Positions 37,840-50,285 of a stretch of DNA of 64,000 nucleotides are shown piece after piece; within the stretch, counting starts at the first letter, position 1, and the number at the start of each line of letters is the position of its first letter. The notes under the pieces are model-generated. The model did not search any database. It saw nothing but the letters and a program-made list of their open reading frames with translations, and was not told the origin of the DNA. A program made the position numbers and the translations under genes. Source of the stretch: Anastatus disparis (lineage: Eukaryota > Arthropoda > Insecta > Hymenoptera > Eupelmidae); contig JAFFSR010000245.1 of NCBI GenBank assembly GCA_017163975.1, positions 1,565,001 to 1,629,000 of the forward strand, in the 5' to 3' direction.

Positions 37840-40800
37840 ACTTCTTGAAAGGAAACAAGAAATAACTCAGAAATCTTCCAAAGATTGTAGTCATGAAATA
37901 ATTTAGAAAGATTTTTGAAATAATCTAAGGTATTCTTTCAACGAATTATTTCAAGATACTTACAAAAAGCTTTTATGTAATAATTCCAAGCAAGGTTTTG
38001 GTAATATTTCAAGTAATCTTACATGAAATAATTTTAAAACCTTTTTGAAATAATTCATGAAAGAACTTATCATGACGATAAAAGTTATTACATGAATCCT
38101 TACTGAAAGGACTTTGAGAGAACTTCTTGAAAGGAAACAAGAAAGAACTCAGAAATCTTCCAACGATTAAAATCAGAAAATAATTTAGAAAGATTTTCGG
38201 AATGATCTAAGGTATTCTTTCACCGAATCATTTCAAGATTCATTCAAAAAGCTTTCATGAAATAATTCATGCAATATTTTGGTAAAGTCTCAAGAAATCT
38301 TACATGAAATAATTTTGAAATCTTTTTGAAATAATTCATGAAAGAACTTATCATGACGATAAAAGTTATTACATGAATCCTTACTGAAAGGACTTTGAGA
38401 GAACTTCTTGAAAGGAAACAAGAAATAACTCAGAAATCTTCCAACGATTAAAATAAGAAAATAATTTAGAAAGATTTTCGGAATGATCTAAGGTATTCTT
38501 TCACCGAATCATTTCAAGATTCATTCAAAAAGCTTTTATGAAATAATTCATGTAATATTTTGGTGAAGTCTCAAGAAATCATACATGAAATAATTTTAAA
38601 ACCTTTTTGAAATATTTCATGAAATAACTTATGATGAGAATAAAAGTTATTACATAAATCCTTACTGAAAGGACTTTGAAAGAACTTCTTGAAAGGAAAC
38701 AAGAAATAACTCAAAAATCTTCCAAAGATTCTAGTCATGAAATAATTTAGAAAGATTTTCGAAATAATCTAAGGTATTCTTTCAACGAATCAATTCAAGA
38801 TAGTTACAAAAAGTTTTTATGTAATAATTCCAAGCAAGGTTTTGGTAATATTTCAAGTAATCTTACATGATATAATTTTAAAACCTTTTTGAAATAATTC
38901 ATGAAAGAACTTATCATGACGATAAAAGTTATTACATGAATCCTTACTGAAAGGACTTTGAGAGAACTTCTTGAAAGGAAACAAGAAATAACTCAGAAAT
39001 CTTCCAAAGATTCCAGTCATAAAATAATTTAGAAAGATTATCAAAATAATCTAAGGTATTCTTTCAACGAATCATTTCAATATACTTACAAAAAGCTTTT
39101 ATGTAATAATTCCAAGCAAGGTTTTGGTAATATTTCAAGTAATCTTACATGAAATAATTTTAAAACCTTTTTGAAATAATCCATGAAAGAACTTATCATG
39201 ACGATAAAAGTTATTACATGAATCTTTACTGAAAGGACTTTGAGAGAACTTCTTGAAAGGAAACAAGAAAGAACTCAGAAATCTTCCAACGATTAAAATC
39301 AGAAAATAATTTAGAAAGATTTTCGGAATGATCTAAGGTATTCTTTCACCGAATCATTTCAAGATTCATTCAAAAAGCTTTCATGAAATAATTCCAAGCA
39401 AGGTTTTGGTAAAATCTCAAGTAATCTTACATGAAATAATTTTAAAACCTTTTTGAAATAATTCATGAAAGAACTTATTATGACGATAAAAGTTATTACA
39501 TGAATCCTTACTGAAAGGACTTTGAGAGAACTTCTTGAAAGGAAACAAGAAATGACTCAGAAATCTTCCAACGATTAAAATCAGAAAATAATTTAGAAAG
39601 ATTTTCGGAATGATCAAAGATATTCTTTCACCGAATCATTTCAAGATTCATTCAAAAAGCTTTTATGAAATAATTCATGTAATATTTTGGTAAAGTCTCA
39701 AGAAATCATACATGAAATAATTTTAAAACCTTTTTGAAATATTTCATGAAATAACTTATGATGAGAATAAAAGTTATTACATAAATCCTTACTGAAAGGA
39801 CTTTGAAGAGACTTCTTGAAAGGAAACAAGAAATAACTCAAAAATCTTCCAAAGATTCTAGTCATGAAATAATTTAGAAAGATTTTCGTAATAATCTAAG
39901 GTATTCTTTCAACGAATCAATTCAAGATAGTTACAAAAAGTTTTTATGTAATAATTCCAAGCAAGGTTTTAGTAATATTTCAAGTAATCTTACATGAAAT
40001 AATTTTAAAACCTTTTTGAAATAATTCATGAAAGAACTTATCATGACGATAAAAGTTATTACATGAATCCTGACTGAAAGGACTTCAAGAAAACTTCTTG
40101 AAAGGAAACAAGAAATAACTCAGAAATCTTCCAAAGATTCCAGTCATAAAATAATTTAGAAAGATTATCAAAATGATCTAAGGTATTCTTTCAACGAATC
40201 ATTTCAAGATACTTACAAAAAGCTTTTATGTAATAATTCCAAGCAAGGTTTTGGTAATATTTCAAGTAATCTTACATAAAATAATTTTAAAACCTTTTTG
40301 AAATAATTCATGAAAGAACTTATCATGACGATAAAAGTTATTACATGAATCCTTACTGAAAGGACTTTGAGAGAACTTCTTGAAAGGAAACAAGAAATAA
40401 CTCAGAAATCTTCCAAAGATTCCAGTCATAAAATAATTTAGAAAGATTATCAAAATAATCTAAGATATTCTTTCAACGAATCATTTCAATATGCTTACAA
40501 AAAGCTTTTATGTAATGATTCCAAGCAAGGTTTTGGTAATATTTCAAGTAATCTTACATGAAATAATTTTAAAACCTTTTTGAAATAATCCATGAAAGAA
40601 CTTATCATGACGATAAAAGTTATTACATGAATCCTTACTGAAAGGACTTTGAGAGAACTTCTTGAAAGGAAACAAGAAAGAACTCAGAAATCTTCCAACG
40701 ATTAAAATCAGAAAATAATTTAGAAAGATTTTCGGAATGATCTAAGGTATTCTTTCACCGAATCATTTCAAGATTCATTCAAAAAGCTTTCATGAAATAA

Positions 40801-41830
40801 TTCCAAGCAAGGTTTTGGTAAAATCTCAAGTAATCTTACATGAAATAATTTTAAAACCTTTTTGAAATAATTCATGAAAGAACTTATTATGACGATAAAA
40901 CTTATTACATGAATCCTTACTGAAAGGACTTTGAGAGAACTTCTTGAAAGGAAACAAGAAATAACTCAGAAATCTTCCAACGATTAAAATCAGAAAATAA
41001 TTTAGAAAGATTTTCGGAATGATCTAAGATATTCTTTCACCGAATCATTTCAAGATTCATTCAAAAAGCTTTTATGAAATAATTCATGTAATATTTTGGT
41101 AAAGTCTCAAGAAATCATACATGAAATAATTTTGAAATCTTTTTGAAATATTTCATGAAATAACTTATGATGAGAATAAAAGTTATTACATAAATCCTTA
41201 CTGAAAGGACTTTGAAGAGACTTCTTGAAAGGAAACAAGAAAGAACTCAGAAGTCTTCCAACGATTAAAATCAGAAAATAACTTAGAAAGACTTTCGGAA
41301 TGATCTAAGGTATTCTTTCACCGAATCATTTCAAGATTCATTCAAAAAGCTTTCATGAAATAATTCATGCAATATTTTGGTAAAGTCTCAAGAAATCTTA
41401 CATGAAATAATTTTGAAATCTTTTTGAAATATTTCATGAAATAACTTATGATGAGAATAAAAGTTATTAAATAAATCCTTACTGAAAGGACTTTGAAAAG
41501 ACTTCTTGAAAGGAAACAAGAAAGAACTCAGAAGTCTTCCAACGATTAAAATCAGAAAATAACTTATAAAGATTTTCGGAATGATCTAAGGTATTCTTTC
41601 ACCGAATCATTTCAAGATTCATTCAAAAAGCTTTCATGAAATAATTCATGCAATATTTTGGTAAAGTCTCAAGAAATCTTACATGAAATAATTTTGAAAT
41701 CTTTTTGAAATATTTCATGAAATAACTTATGATAAGGATAAAAGTTATTACATGAATCCTTACTGAAAGGACTTTGAAAGTACTTTATGAAAGAAAACGT
41801 GAAAGATTACAGAATCATTTAGAAATATTT
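37840..41830. repeat. 281-282 bp satellite array
   Basis: The phrase TTCTTGAAAGGAAACAAGAA recurs (37842, 38124, 38405, 38686, 38968, 39250, 39532, 39813, 40095, 40377, 40659, 40941, 41222, 41503; last unit degenerate), each 281 or 282 bp apart. At least three variant classes differ at CAACGATTAAAATCAG versus CAAAGATTCCAGTC and in the CAAGCAAGG/CATGCAATAT block. Minus-strand frames of about 63 codons recur per unit and are artefacts. Confidence 0.95.
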
Positions 41831-42039
41831 TCGGGATTAGTTTATAATTTATTTGCTTGATGGCGGTATCTCTTACTCTCGCAAGCGGTAAGAGTGCTTC
41901 CCGTTTCATATATAAGGAAAATAAGAATCTTAAATGGAAACTATAAATTGTTATGCGTGCGATGTCTGTGTTATGATAACTTCGATTTTAACCGCTGTAA
42001 AACTATTCGTAATCCTATGAATAATTATATCATCACATA

Positions 42040-42044
42040 TCCGT

Positions 42045-42119
<75 letters not shown>
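42040..42119. repeat. TA and GT microsatellite
   Basis: (TA)n followed by about 23 GT dinucleotides. Confidence 0.95.
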
Positions 42120-42121
<2 letters not shown>

Positions 42122-42617
42122 TGATTCTCAATTGATTCTTAAATAATACAGGAAAGAATAAAATTTCTAGAACTTTACACGTCTCTCAACTAAAGATGTA
42201 TGAAAAGATTTAAGAATTATTACCAAAAGAATTCATGGATCCTTAAAGAATTCTTTTATTGAAAGGATTCTGTAATAATTCTATGTCCGAGGTATATTCC
42301 TTTTAGAAATAATACAATGAAATATTTTAAAAATATTTCATATTATTCTTACAGAATCCTTTCAATGGAAGATGTATGAAAAGATTTACGAATTATTACC
42401 AAAAGAATTCATGGATCCTTACAGAATTCTTCCATTGAAAGGATTTTGAAATGACTTGTGAATTCTTTATGAAATATTTTTATGTATTATTTTTAAAAGA
42501 ATAATACCTCGGACATAGAATTATTTCAGAATCCTTTCAGTGAAATATTTCTGAAAGATTGTAGTCCTTTTATGAATCCTTTCAGAATCCTTTCAAAGTC
42601 CTTTTATGCTGTATGGG

Positions 42618-43227
42618 TAATGACTTCCCCAATTGTTTTCATAAAGGTCGAGTAGAATTGTTAGAAAATCCTCCTTACACAGAACAATTAAAGTGTTTAG
42701 CAACTGAATTAACGGAAGAAATTCTTGATTTTCGACGAAATGTTAGGTTGTACAATGATGCTTTAGCATTCGCAAATTTTAGTGTTAATTTTGATACATT
42801 GCCGGGTAAAGAACCACAAGTTATTAAAATATGTGTAAAAATTTACCATATTGTATATGCGTTACATTCTAATAAAGATGAAACACGTAAATATTGACAA
42901 TTATATATTTTAGATAATGAAATGGCAGCGATTAAACGGAATAAGTTTAATATAAATTTAACATTATTAGAACATTTAGATATCTTGATAAGAGACATTA
43001 ACCCTTATGCTAAAGCCTATTAAATGATGCATAAAGTAGAAGAAGAAGAACTACAATGACGTGCAAAAATCTATTGTCCTCCAAGAACTGTTACTATGTC
43101 TATTGTCCGCAATAATATTTTGGATAAAATTAGATATAATCTATCTACCTGTAATGAAGTTGCAATAGTATATGTTGGAGAAGACGATCAGCCTCCTATT
43201 GAACGTGATATTGTCATTTACTCTAAC
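42618..43227 (+). pseudogene. Helitron copy 1: Helitron_like_N region
   Basis: Resumes the frame after the satellite element with FPNCFHKGRVELLENP. Then it reads FRRNVRLYNDALAFANFSVNFD, KICVKIYH.VYALH, and RYNLSTCNEVAIVYVGEDDQPPIERDIVIYS, the conserved order of Helitron N-terminal domains. In-frame TGA or TAA interrupts it at about 42894, 43019 and 43057. It stops at about 43227 at an inserted hairpin fragment. Confidence 0.8.
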
Positions 43228-43459
43228 AAGGAGAGTGTTTCACCTTCGGGTCACCAATTTTGCTCAAATTTTGGGAATGTTTTCTGGATGCAGAAACATG
43301 AAGGAAGCCAAAATTTTAGAGGCCAATGCTCAATATTTCTCTAGTTGCAGACCATTAAAGAAAATTACTAAAAAAGTCACTAGATTTTTAAACGCTTATA
43401 GTATCTCATCATTGTTAGCTAGAAGATTAAACCTTTTTTGAAATGAAAGCTGAGCTCCA
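43228..43459. mobile_element. half copy of the CTAGGAGAG hairpin element
   Basis: Matches one arm of the hairpins at 44830 and 45505 (GGAGAGTGT start, TTTTGCTCAAA, CACTAGATTTTTAAACGC, GAAAGCTGAGCTC). Only a single arm is present. It replaces roughly 110 codons of the Helitron frame relative to the other copy. Confidence 0.65.
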
Positions 43460-44796
43460 TTCCTTAATTTAGGAAAATTATCTCGACAGTTCATTGTTGA
43501 TGCGTTTGAAAAAGTTGGAACCTCCAGATTATATTTCATACGAAAAAACCAAAACTTATTAAGAAGTGATTGTTATAAAGGTGTTATGGACTATTTACAT
43601 AACAGAAAAAAAATTAGATTCTTCAAAAATTGGAAAAATGGTAGTATTACCGTCAAACGTTACAGGAAGTCTACGATTTTCAAAACAAAATTTCATTGAG
43701 CCAATGACACCTGTAAATTATCATGGTAAACCTGTCCTTTTTGTAACTATGACCTCTAACCCACATTGTAAAGAAATAACTGAAAACTTGAAAATTTATG
43801 AAAATGCAATAGTTAGTCCAGATATTATAACAAAAGTATCTTATTAAAAAGTAGAAGAATTAAAAAATGTAGTAATAAAAAGGGAATATTAGGAAAATGA
43901 ATTGCATATAGCTATGTAATTGAATTTAAAAACGAGGATTACCGCATATGCGTATGTTGTTACTCTTAGATAAAAATGATAAATTTGATATTCCCGAAAA
44001 AGTTGATAAAATAATAAGTGCAGAAATTTCAAATATAGATATTTATCTAAAATTATAAAGTATTGCTAAACAATTTATGATAGGCGGTCCCTGTCGTATG
44101 CAAAATATAAATTGTCCATGTATGGATAAAAATACGAAACAATGTACAAAAAATTTTCCAAAAAAATTTAATAATACAACAATATTTAAATCAAATGGAT
44201 ATCCACTATACAAACGCAAAAATGATGGCGTCAAAATTATTTTCAGTAATAAATTTACAGGAAGAATTGCAGATGATGGATTTGTTGTTCCTTACTATCC
44301 TTACTTATAATTGAAATTTAATGCACACATAAACGTAGAAGTTTGTTGCACTGTTCAATGCATTAAATATTTATTCAAATACTCTTATAAAGGTCATGAT
44401 TGTTCATACATTAAAATGCATCAAGTAAATGTAGATTATCAATCAGAAAATAAAGACACTTTTCAAAATGACAATAGTGAAAATATTGAATATGAATATG
44501 ACGAAATCCAACAATACATTAATACACGATATTTATGTCCACCTGAAGCAATGCACAGATTATTAGAATATCCTTTACATGTCATTTCACATACTATAAA
44601 ACGTCTAAGCGTTCATGAAGAAAATCAACAAAACGTATTTTTTAAAGAAGGAAAAGAAGAAATGATCATGCAAAAAAATGTGGGAACAACATTAATAGCA
44701 TATTTTGAATTGAATAGAGAAGATTTTGAAGCACGAAATTACTTGTATTCAGAAATACCAAATTTTTATACATTTGATGAAAAACTGAAAAAATAG
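43460..44796 (+). pseudogene. Helitron copy 1: Rep nuclease domain
   Basis: Continues with PYLNLGKLSRQFIVDAFEKV, YHGKPVLFVTMTSNPHC and a two-His motif of HUH type, in which the second His is Arg (PHMRM; His at 43945, Arg at 43951). Downstream IKYLFKYSYKGHD (near 44360-44400) carries the paired tyrosines of rolling-circle Rep. Frameshifts near 43880-43930 and a stop near 44308 separate the parts. The DNA-nicking centre is thus broken. Confidence 0.8.
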
Positions 44797-44829
44797 AATA
44801 AAAGAAAAAAAAAAGAAAACCAATACTTA

Positions 44830-45487
44830 CTAGGAGAGTGTCACACCTCCGGATCGCGGATTTTGCTCAAACATCGGGATAAGTTTTCAGATGATAAAAT
44901 ATGAAAAAAGCTAAAGTTATAGTCATAAACACTCAATATTTCCCTAGTTACAGGCAGTTGAAGAAAATCACTAGAAAAGTTACTAGATATTTAAACGCAT
45001 ATAGTTATTTAGCATTGATAGCTAGAAGCTTAAATCTTTTTTCAAAAAGTTGAGCTCAAATCCTTTCGAAATAGTAGTTACAACATATCGAAATATTATT
45101 TTTTCCTAAAGTTATAGCGTAATAAAAATTGGACCTAATTTCAGCTTTTATTTTTAATTAATATTTTTAAATAAAAGTTCAGGTCCAATCTTTATTACGC
45201 TATAACTTTGGGAAAAAATAATATTTTTACATGCCATGATTACTATTTCGAAAGGATTTAAGCTCAGCTTTAATTTGAAAAAAGGAAGCTTCTAGCTATC
45301 AATGCTAAAGAACTATACGCGTTTAAAAATATAGTAACTTTTTTAGTGATTTTTTTCAATTGCCTGCAACTAGGGAAATATTGAGTGTTTATGACTATAA
45401 CTTTAGCTTTTTTCATATTTTATCATCTGAAAACTTATCCCGATGTTTGAGCAAAATCCGTGATCCGGAGGTGTGACACTCTCCTAG
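44830..45487. mobile_element. CTAGGAGAG hairpin element 1
   Basis: 658-bp palindrome. Starts CTAGGAGAGTGTCACACC and ends in its reverse complement; arms match over about 300 bases each. Flanks TTA on the left, TTT on the right. It interrupts the Helitron between the Rep and helicase parts. Confidence 0.75.
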
Positions 45488-45504
45488 TTTGTAGAATGTA
45501 CTTA

Positions 45505-46168
45505 CTAGGAGAGGCCCAGGCCTCCGGATCACGGATTTTGCTCAAACTTTGGGATAAGTTTCTAGGTGTCAAAATATGGAGAAAACCAGAATTTTAGACC
45601 CTAACGCTCAAAATTTTCCTAGTTATAGGCAATCAGAGAAAATCACTAAAAAAGTTACTAGATTTTCAAACGCCTATAGTTTTTTAGCATTAACAACTAG
45701 ACACTTGTAATTGTTTTTAAATGAAAGCTGAGCTCAAATCCTTTCGAAATAACACCTACAGCATATCAAAATATTATTTTTTCCTATAGCTATAGTGTTA
45801 TAAAAATTGTACTACATTTTAGCATTTATGATTAATTAATGTTATTAAAAGGAAATTCACGTTAAAATCTTATAGCGCTGTAACGTTGGGAAAAAATAAT
45901 ATTTTGATATGCTACAAGCACTATTTTGAAAGGATTTGAGGTCAGCTTTCATTCGAAAATGGTTTTAAGCTTGTAACTGTTAATGCTAAACAGCTATAAG
46001 TGTTTGGAAATCTAGTATCTTTTTCAGTGATTTTCTTTAATTACCTATAACTAGGGAAATTTTAAGCGTTAGGGTCCAAAATTCTGGTTTTCTTCATATT
46101 TTGACACCTAGAAACTTATCCCAAAATTTGAGCAAAATCCGTGATCCGGAGGCCTGGGTCTCTCCTAG
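45505..46168. mobile_element. CTAGGAGAG hairpin element 2
   Basis: 664-bp palindrome with the same outline (CTAGGAGAGGCCCAGGCC ends) but diverged arms. TTA lies on both flanks (45502-45504, 46169-46171), suggesting a 3-bp duplication as in Harbinger-like elements. Only 17 bp separate it from the first hairpin. Confidence 0.75.
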
Positions 46169-46184
46169 TTAGTAAGTCCGAAAG

Positions 46185-48099
46185 ATAGACAACGTTATTT
46201 TATGAGGTTATTACTATTACATGTTAAAGGAGCCACGGCTTTTGAAGCTTTGCGTACTGTTGATGATGTGATGTACAATTCATTTTATGAGGCAGCTCAG
46301 GCAAAACAATTAATTAATGAAGCTGAAGAATGGGATAGATGTTTGGAAGAAGCGTCTTCTACAGAATTCCCTTATGCTCTTTGTGAATTATTTGCTTTTA
46401 TTTGCGTTTTTCATAATCCTATAAATGCACGAGATTTATATGAAAAATATAAAGATAAATTTTACCACCCTAAATACAAAAAAAATATAGGTGAAGATCA
46501 TGCATTGAATGTTATTAAAAATAATTTACAAGTCAATGGATTTTCATTGAACGATTTTAATTTACCTAACATAAGCACATTTATAGAAGAAGATAATAAT
46601 CAAACAATTTTAAATCATAATAATAATATTCTTAATGAATTAGAAATGAAAATAAATTCTTGAAATGATAAAAAAAGGCAAATGTTCAACTCTACTATAA
46701 AAAGTTTAAACAACCAAAGTAAAAAAAAATATATTTTTATTGATGGACCAGGTGGAAGTGGAAAAAGTTATTTACTTAACGTTTTAATAGCTTATTTTAA
46801 ATATCATACCATACATTATTTATGTGTAGCTTGGACAGGTATAGTAGCGAATTCATTAGTCAATGGAAAAACCGTGCATACATCATTTAAACTACCGTTA
46901 AATATAACAGATTGTACAACTTGTAATGTTAAGTCTAATTCTGCAGAAGGCAAACAATTAAAGAAAACACAAATAATTATTTGAGATGAAATATCCATGA
47001 CTTCAAAATTTGCTTTTGAAGCAGTTGATCGTCTTTTCCAAGATTTATGCGATGTAAACCAACCCTTTGGTGGTAAAACTGTAATTGTATCAGGAGATTT
47101 TAGGCAAACATTACCAATTGTACGACATGGTAGCCGTATGAACATTATTAAAAATTCAGTTAAATTTAGTTTATCATGGCAAAATTTTAAGCAAATGAAG
47201 TTAAATGAAAATCTGCGAGTTTCAGATAGTGATAATAATTTTAAACAATGATTATTAGATATCGGAGAAGGAAAATGCCGCAATGTTTTTGAAGATGATA
47301 ATGAACTAAGTGCTATACCAGATAATTTTATCATTAAAGAAAATCTTGTCGAAGAAATATTCGGAAAAACAATAAAAATAAACAATACGAATCTAACGGA
47401 AAAAGTTATTTTGGCTCCTAAAAATAATGATGATACTGAAATCAATAACAATGTTTTGAATTTAATGGAAAGAAACAATGTTGAATATTTAAGTATTGAT
47501 ACAGCTGAAGATGATAACAAAGAAAATTTAGATATTATGTTACCTACAGAATTTTTAAATAAGTTAACTCCTAATGGACTTCCACCACATAAATTACATT
47601 TAAAAGTAGGAGTTATAATAATACTTTTAAGAAATTTAAATATCAATAAGGGACTTTGTAACGGAACAAGGTTGATAGTGAAAAAATTGCCTAAATATTC
47701 CATTCAAGCGGAATTAGCAATTGGTCAAAACAAAGGTAAATTAGTTTTCATTCCAAGAATAAGTTTATCTCCATCTACGAAAGAAATTCCATTCAATATG
47801 CAAATTCATCTCTATCTAAAGAACATATCCCTTTCAACATGCAAAGAAAATAGTTTCCTATTAGATTAGGATTCGCAATGACTATTAATAAATCACAAGG
47901 ACAATCTTATAAAAAAGTTGGTGTTTATTTGCCGTCACCAGTTTTCAGTCATGGGCAATTATATGTTGCTCTTTCAAGGACGAATTTTAAAAATAATTTA
48001 AAATTATTTTTAGGTGACCACGTTATTGTCAACGGAGAAAATAAAAATGATCAGAACACAATATATACAAAAAGCATTGTTTATAAAGAGATATTATAA
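46185..48099 (+). pseudogene. Helitron copy 1: PIF1-like helicase domain
   Basis: Begins RQRYFMRLLLLHVKGATAFEALRTVDDVMY, a conserved Helitron linker. The SF1 helicase follows: Walker A GPGGSGKS (46745-46768), DEISM Walker B, GDFRQTLPIV, and the C-terminal [10 protein letters not shown]…[10 protein letters not shown]. Two Trp codons of the other copy are TGA here (just before DEISM, and in FKQ.LLDIGEG). A frameshift lies near 47800-47880. The helicase should unwind DNA for rolling-circle transposition, but this copy cannot make it. Confidence 0.9.
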
Positions 48100-48177
48100 A
48101 GAATATGTCAAGAGATGTTGTATATGTTGTTGTGTAATAGTTGAACTCGAAATATAATATAAAATATAATATTCACT

Positions 48178-48223
<46 letters not shown>

Positions 48224-48400
48224 ATCAACTGACGCTTTCAAAATATTTTGATATGATGTTAAATCAGCTATATAAGAGGACGCGCTGTTAAATCGGCTGC
48301 ATATGGGGATGCGCTGTTGAATCGGCTGCATATTGGGATGCGTTGTTGAATTGGCTGCATATTGGGGTGCACTGTTTAATCAGCTGCATATTTAAAGAGC
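48100..48400. repeat. Helitron copy 1 3' flank with 29-bp minisatellite
   Basis: After a (TA)n run (48180-48220), units of GCGCTGTTGAATCGGCTGCATATGGGGAT type repeat every 29 bp from 48282. The same repeat, inverted, lies 3' of the minus-strand Helitron, so it belongs to the element. Confidence 0.8.
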
Positions 48401-49441
48401 TAAATAAAATATAGGACCTGAAAAATTATTGGGCCCCAAAAAAAATAAGGCCTAAGAAAATATAAGGCTCAAAAAAATATAAAGCCCAAAAAATATAGAG
48501 ACAAAAAAAATATTGGGTCTAAAAAATTATTGGGTCCAAAAAAATATAAAGCCCAAAAAATATAGAGACCAAAAAAATATTAGGCCCAAGAAAATATAAG
48601 GCCCAAAAAAATATAAAGCCCAAAAAATATAGAGACCAAAAAAATATTAGGCCCAAAAAAATATTGAGTCCAAAAAAATTCAAGGTGCAAGAAAATATAA
48701 GGCCCAAAAAAATATAAAGCCCAAAAAATATAGAACAAAAAAAATATTAGACCCAAAAAAATATAAGACCCAAAAAAATAAAGAGTCCAAGAAAATATAA
48801 GGATAAAAAAAAGAAGGGCCCAAAAAATGGGCATTGAATAAAAATATAGGGCCCAAAATAATATAAGACCCAAAAAGATATGGCCCAAAAAAGAAGCTTA
48901 TGACTAATAAGTACTAATTATATAGGGCCCAATAAAAAATTGCTACTTTTATTACCAAAAGATTAGACACATTTAAAAAATGCGGAGAACCGGAGAACCG
49001 GAGAAACGGAAAAAAAAGTGGTTTCACTTTAATATAATATAAGATAATAGATGAATATAGTATCACTACAATCCTAGACTATAGCTCACTACGGTCATCG
49101 ATTATCCTATATTATATTAAAGTGAAACCACGTTTTTCTCCGGATCTCCGGTTCTCCGGTTCTCCGGTTCTCCGCTCTTTTTAAATGTGTCTAATCTTTT
49201 TTTAATAAAAGTAGCAATTTTTTTGGGCCCAATAATTTTTTCTTCTCTATATTTTTTGAGCTATAAATTTTTTTGGGCCCAATAACTTTTTCTTCTCTAT
49301 ATTTTTTGAGCATTATATTTCTTTTAGTCTTATATTTTTTTGGGCCCAATAATTTTTTCTTCTCTATATTTTTTTAACATTATATTTTCTGGGGTCTTTT
49401 TTTTTGGGCCAAATATTTTTTTGGGCCTTATATTTTCTTAA

Positions 49442-49841
49442 GAGTCAGCTGTATACCGACACAGTTACCTGTTTTACCGAATCTATTTAAAATTTATTTT
49501 TTATAAAAACTAATAGCTTCAGGCAGAAATAAAGAGATGGTTTCGATTCGTGTAATAGAAAGCAATATTTTCTCTGATAAGAATAATTTAATTCCACCGC
49601 TTTATTTTCAAGAAAAGTTGGAATAACTTGAAAATCCCATTATTTGACACTAATTTCTAATTTTTTAAGTTATTCCAACTTTTCTTAAAAACGAAGCAAT
49701 AAAATTAATTCATACTAATCAAAGAAAATATTACATTTTATTAAACACATCGAAACCATCTCTTTATTTTTGCCTCTTGTTGCTAATTTTGAAAAAAAAG
49801 TCAATTTTTTAATTAGAAAAGGACAGAGATACAGCGAACTC
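49442..49841. mobile_element. TTAA-flanked palindromic MITE
   Basis: 400 bp, TTAA at 49438-49441 and 49842-49845. Ends GAGTCAGCTGTATACCGAC and, inverted, GAGTTCGCTGTATCTC; arms share AAATAAAGAGATGGTTTCGA and AAAAGTTGGAATAACTT. It sits in the right arm of the GGGCCC palindrome. Confidence 0.8.
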
Positions 49842-50285
49842 TTAAGCCTTATATTTTTTTTGGGCTTATACATTTTTTTGGGCCCAATATTTTTTAGGGC
49901 TTTATATTTTCTTGAGCCTTATTTTTTTTGGACTTATACTTTTTTCGAGCCTTATATTTTTTGGGCCCAATGATTTTTTCTTCCCACAATTTTTGAGCCA
50001 TATATTTTTTTGGGCCTGACATTTTTTTATGCCCAATAATTTTTTCTTCTCTATATTTTTTGAGACATATATTTTTTTGGGCCTTACATTTTTTTGGGCC
50101 TAACATTTTTTTGGGCCCAATAATTTTTTCTTCTCTATATTTTTTGAGCATTATATTTTTTTTAGTCTTATATTTTTTTGGGCTTTATATTTTTTTGGGC
50201 TTTATATTTTTTTGGGCCCAATAATTTTTTCTTCTCTATATTTTTTGAGCATTATATTTTCTTGGGCTTTTTTTCGGGCCTAATA

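Larger units (their letters stand above)
37612..42617. mobile_element. 5,006-bp TA-flanked element carrying a 282-bp satellite
   Basis: Ends are inverted repeats CCCA(C/T)ACAGCAT(G/A)AAAG, and TA lies on both flanks (37610-37611, 42618-42619). It splits a Helitron zinc-finger codon run; the minus-strand copy keeps the uninterrupted sequence near 58065-58075 with a single TA. Content: 5' subterminal sequence, about 14 satellite units (37840-41800), a TA/GT microsatellite (42040-42119), and inverted duplicates of a 3' subterminal motif (42180-42540). No transposase. Confidence 0.85.

Noticed and set aside
38853..40453. Repeated 63-66 codon minus-strand frames
   Set aside because: One per satellite unit, ended by ordinary monomer differences; no sign of coding.
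37840..41830. CRISPR-like array
   Set aside because: Units are 282 bp, contiguous and nearly identical, with no spacers; this is a satellite.
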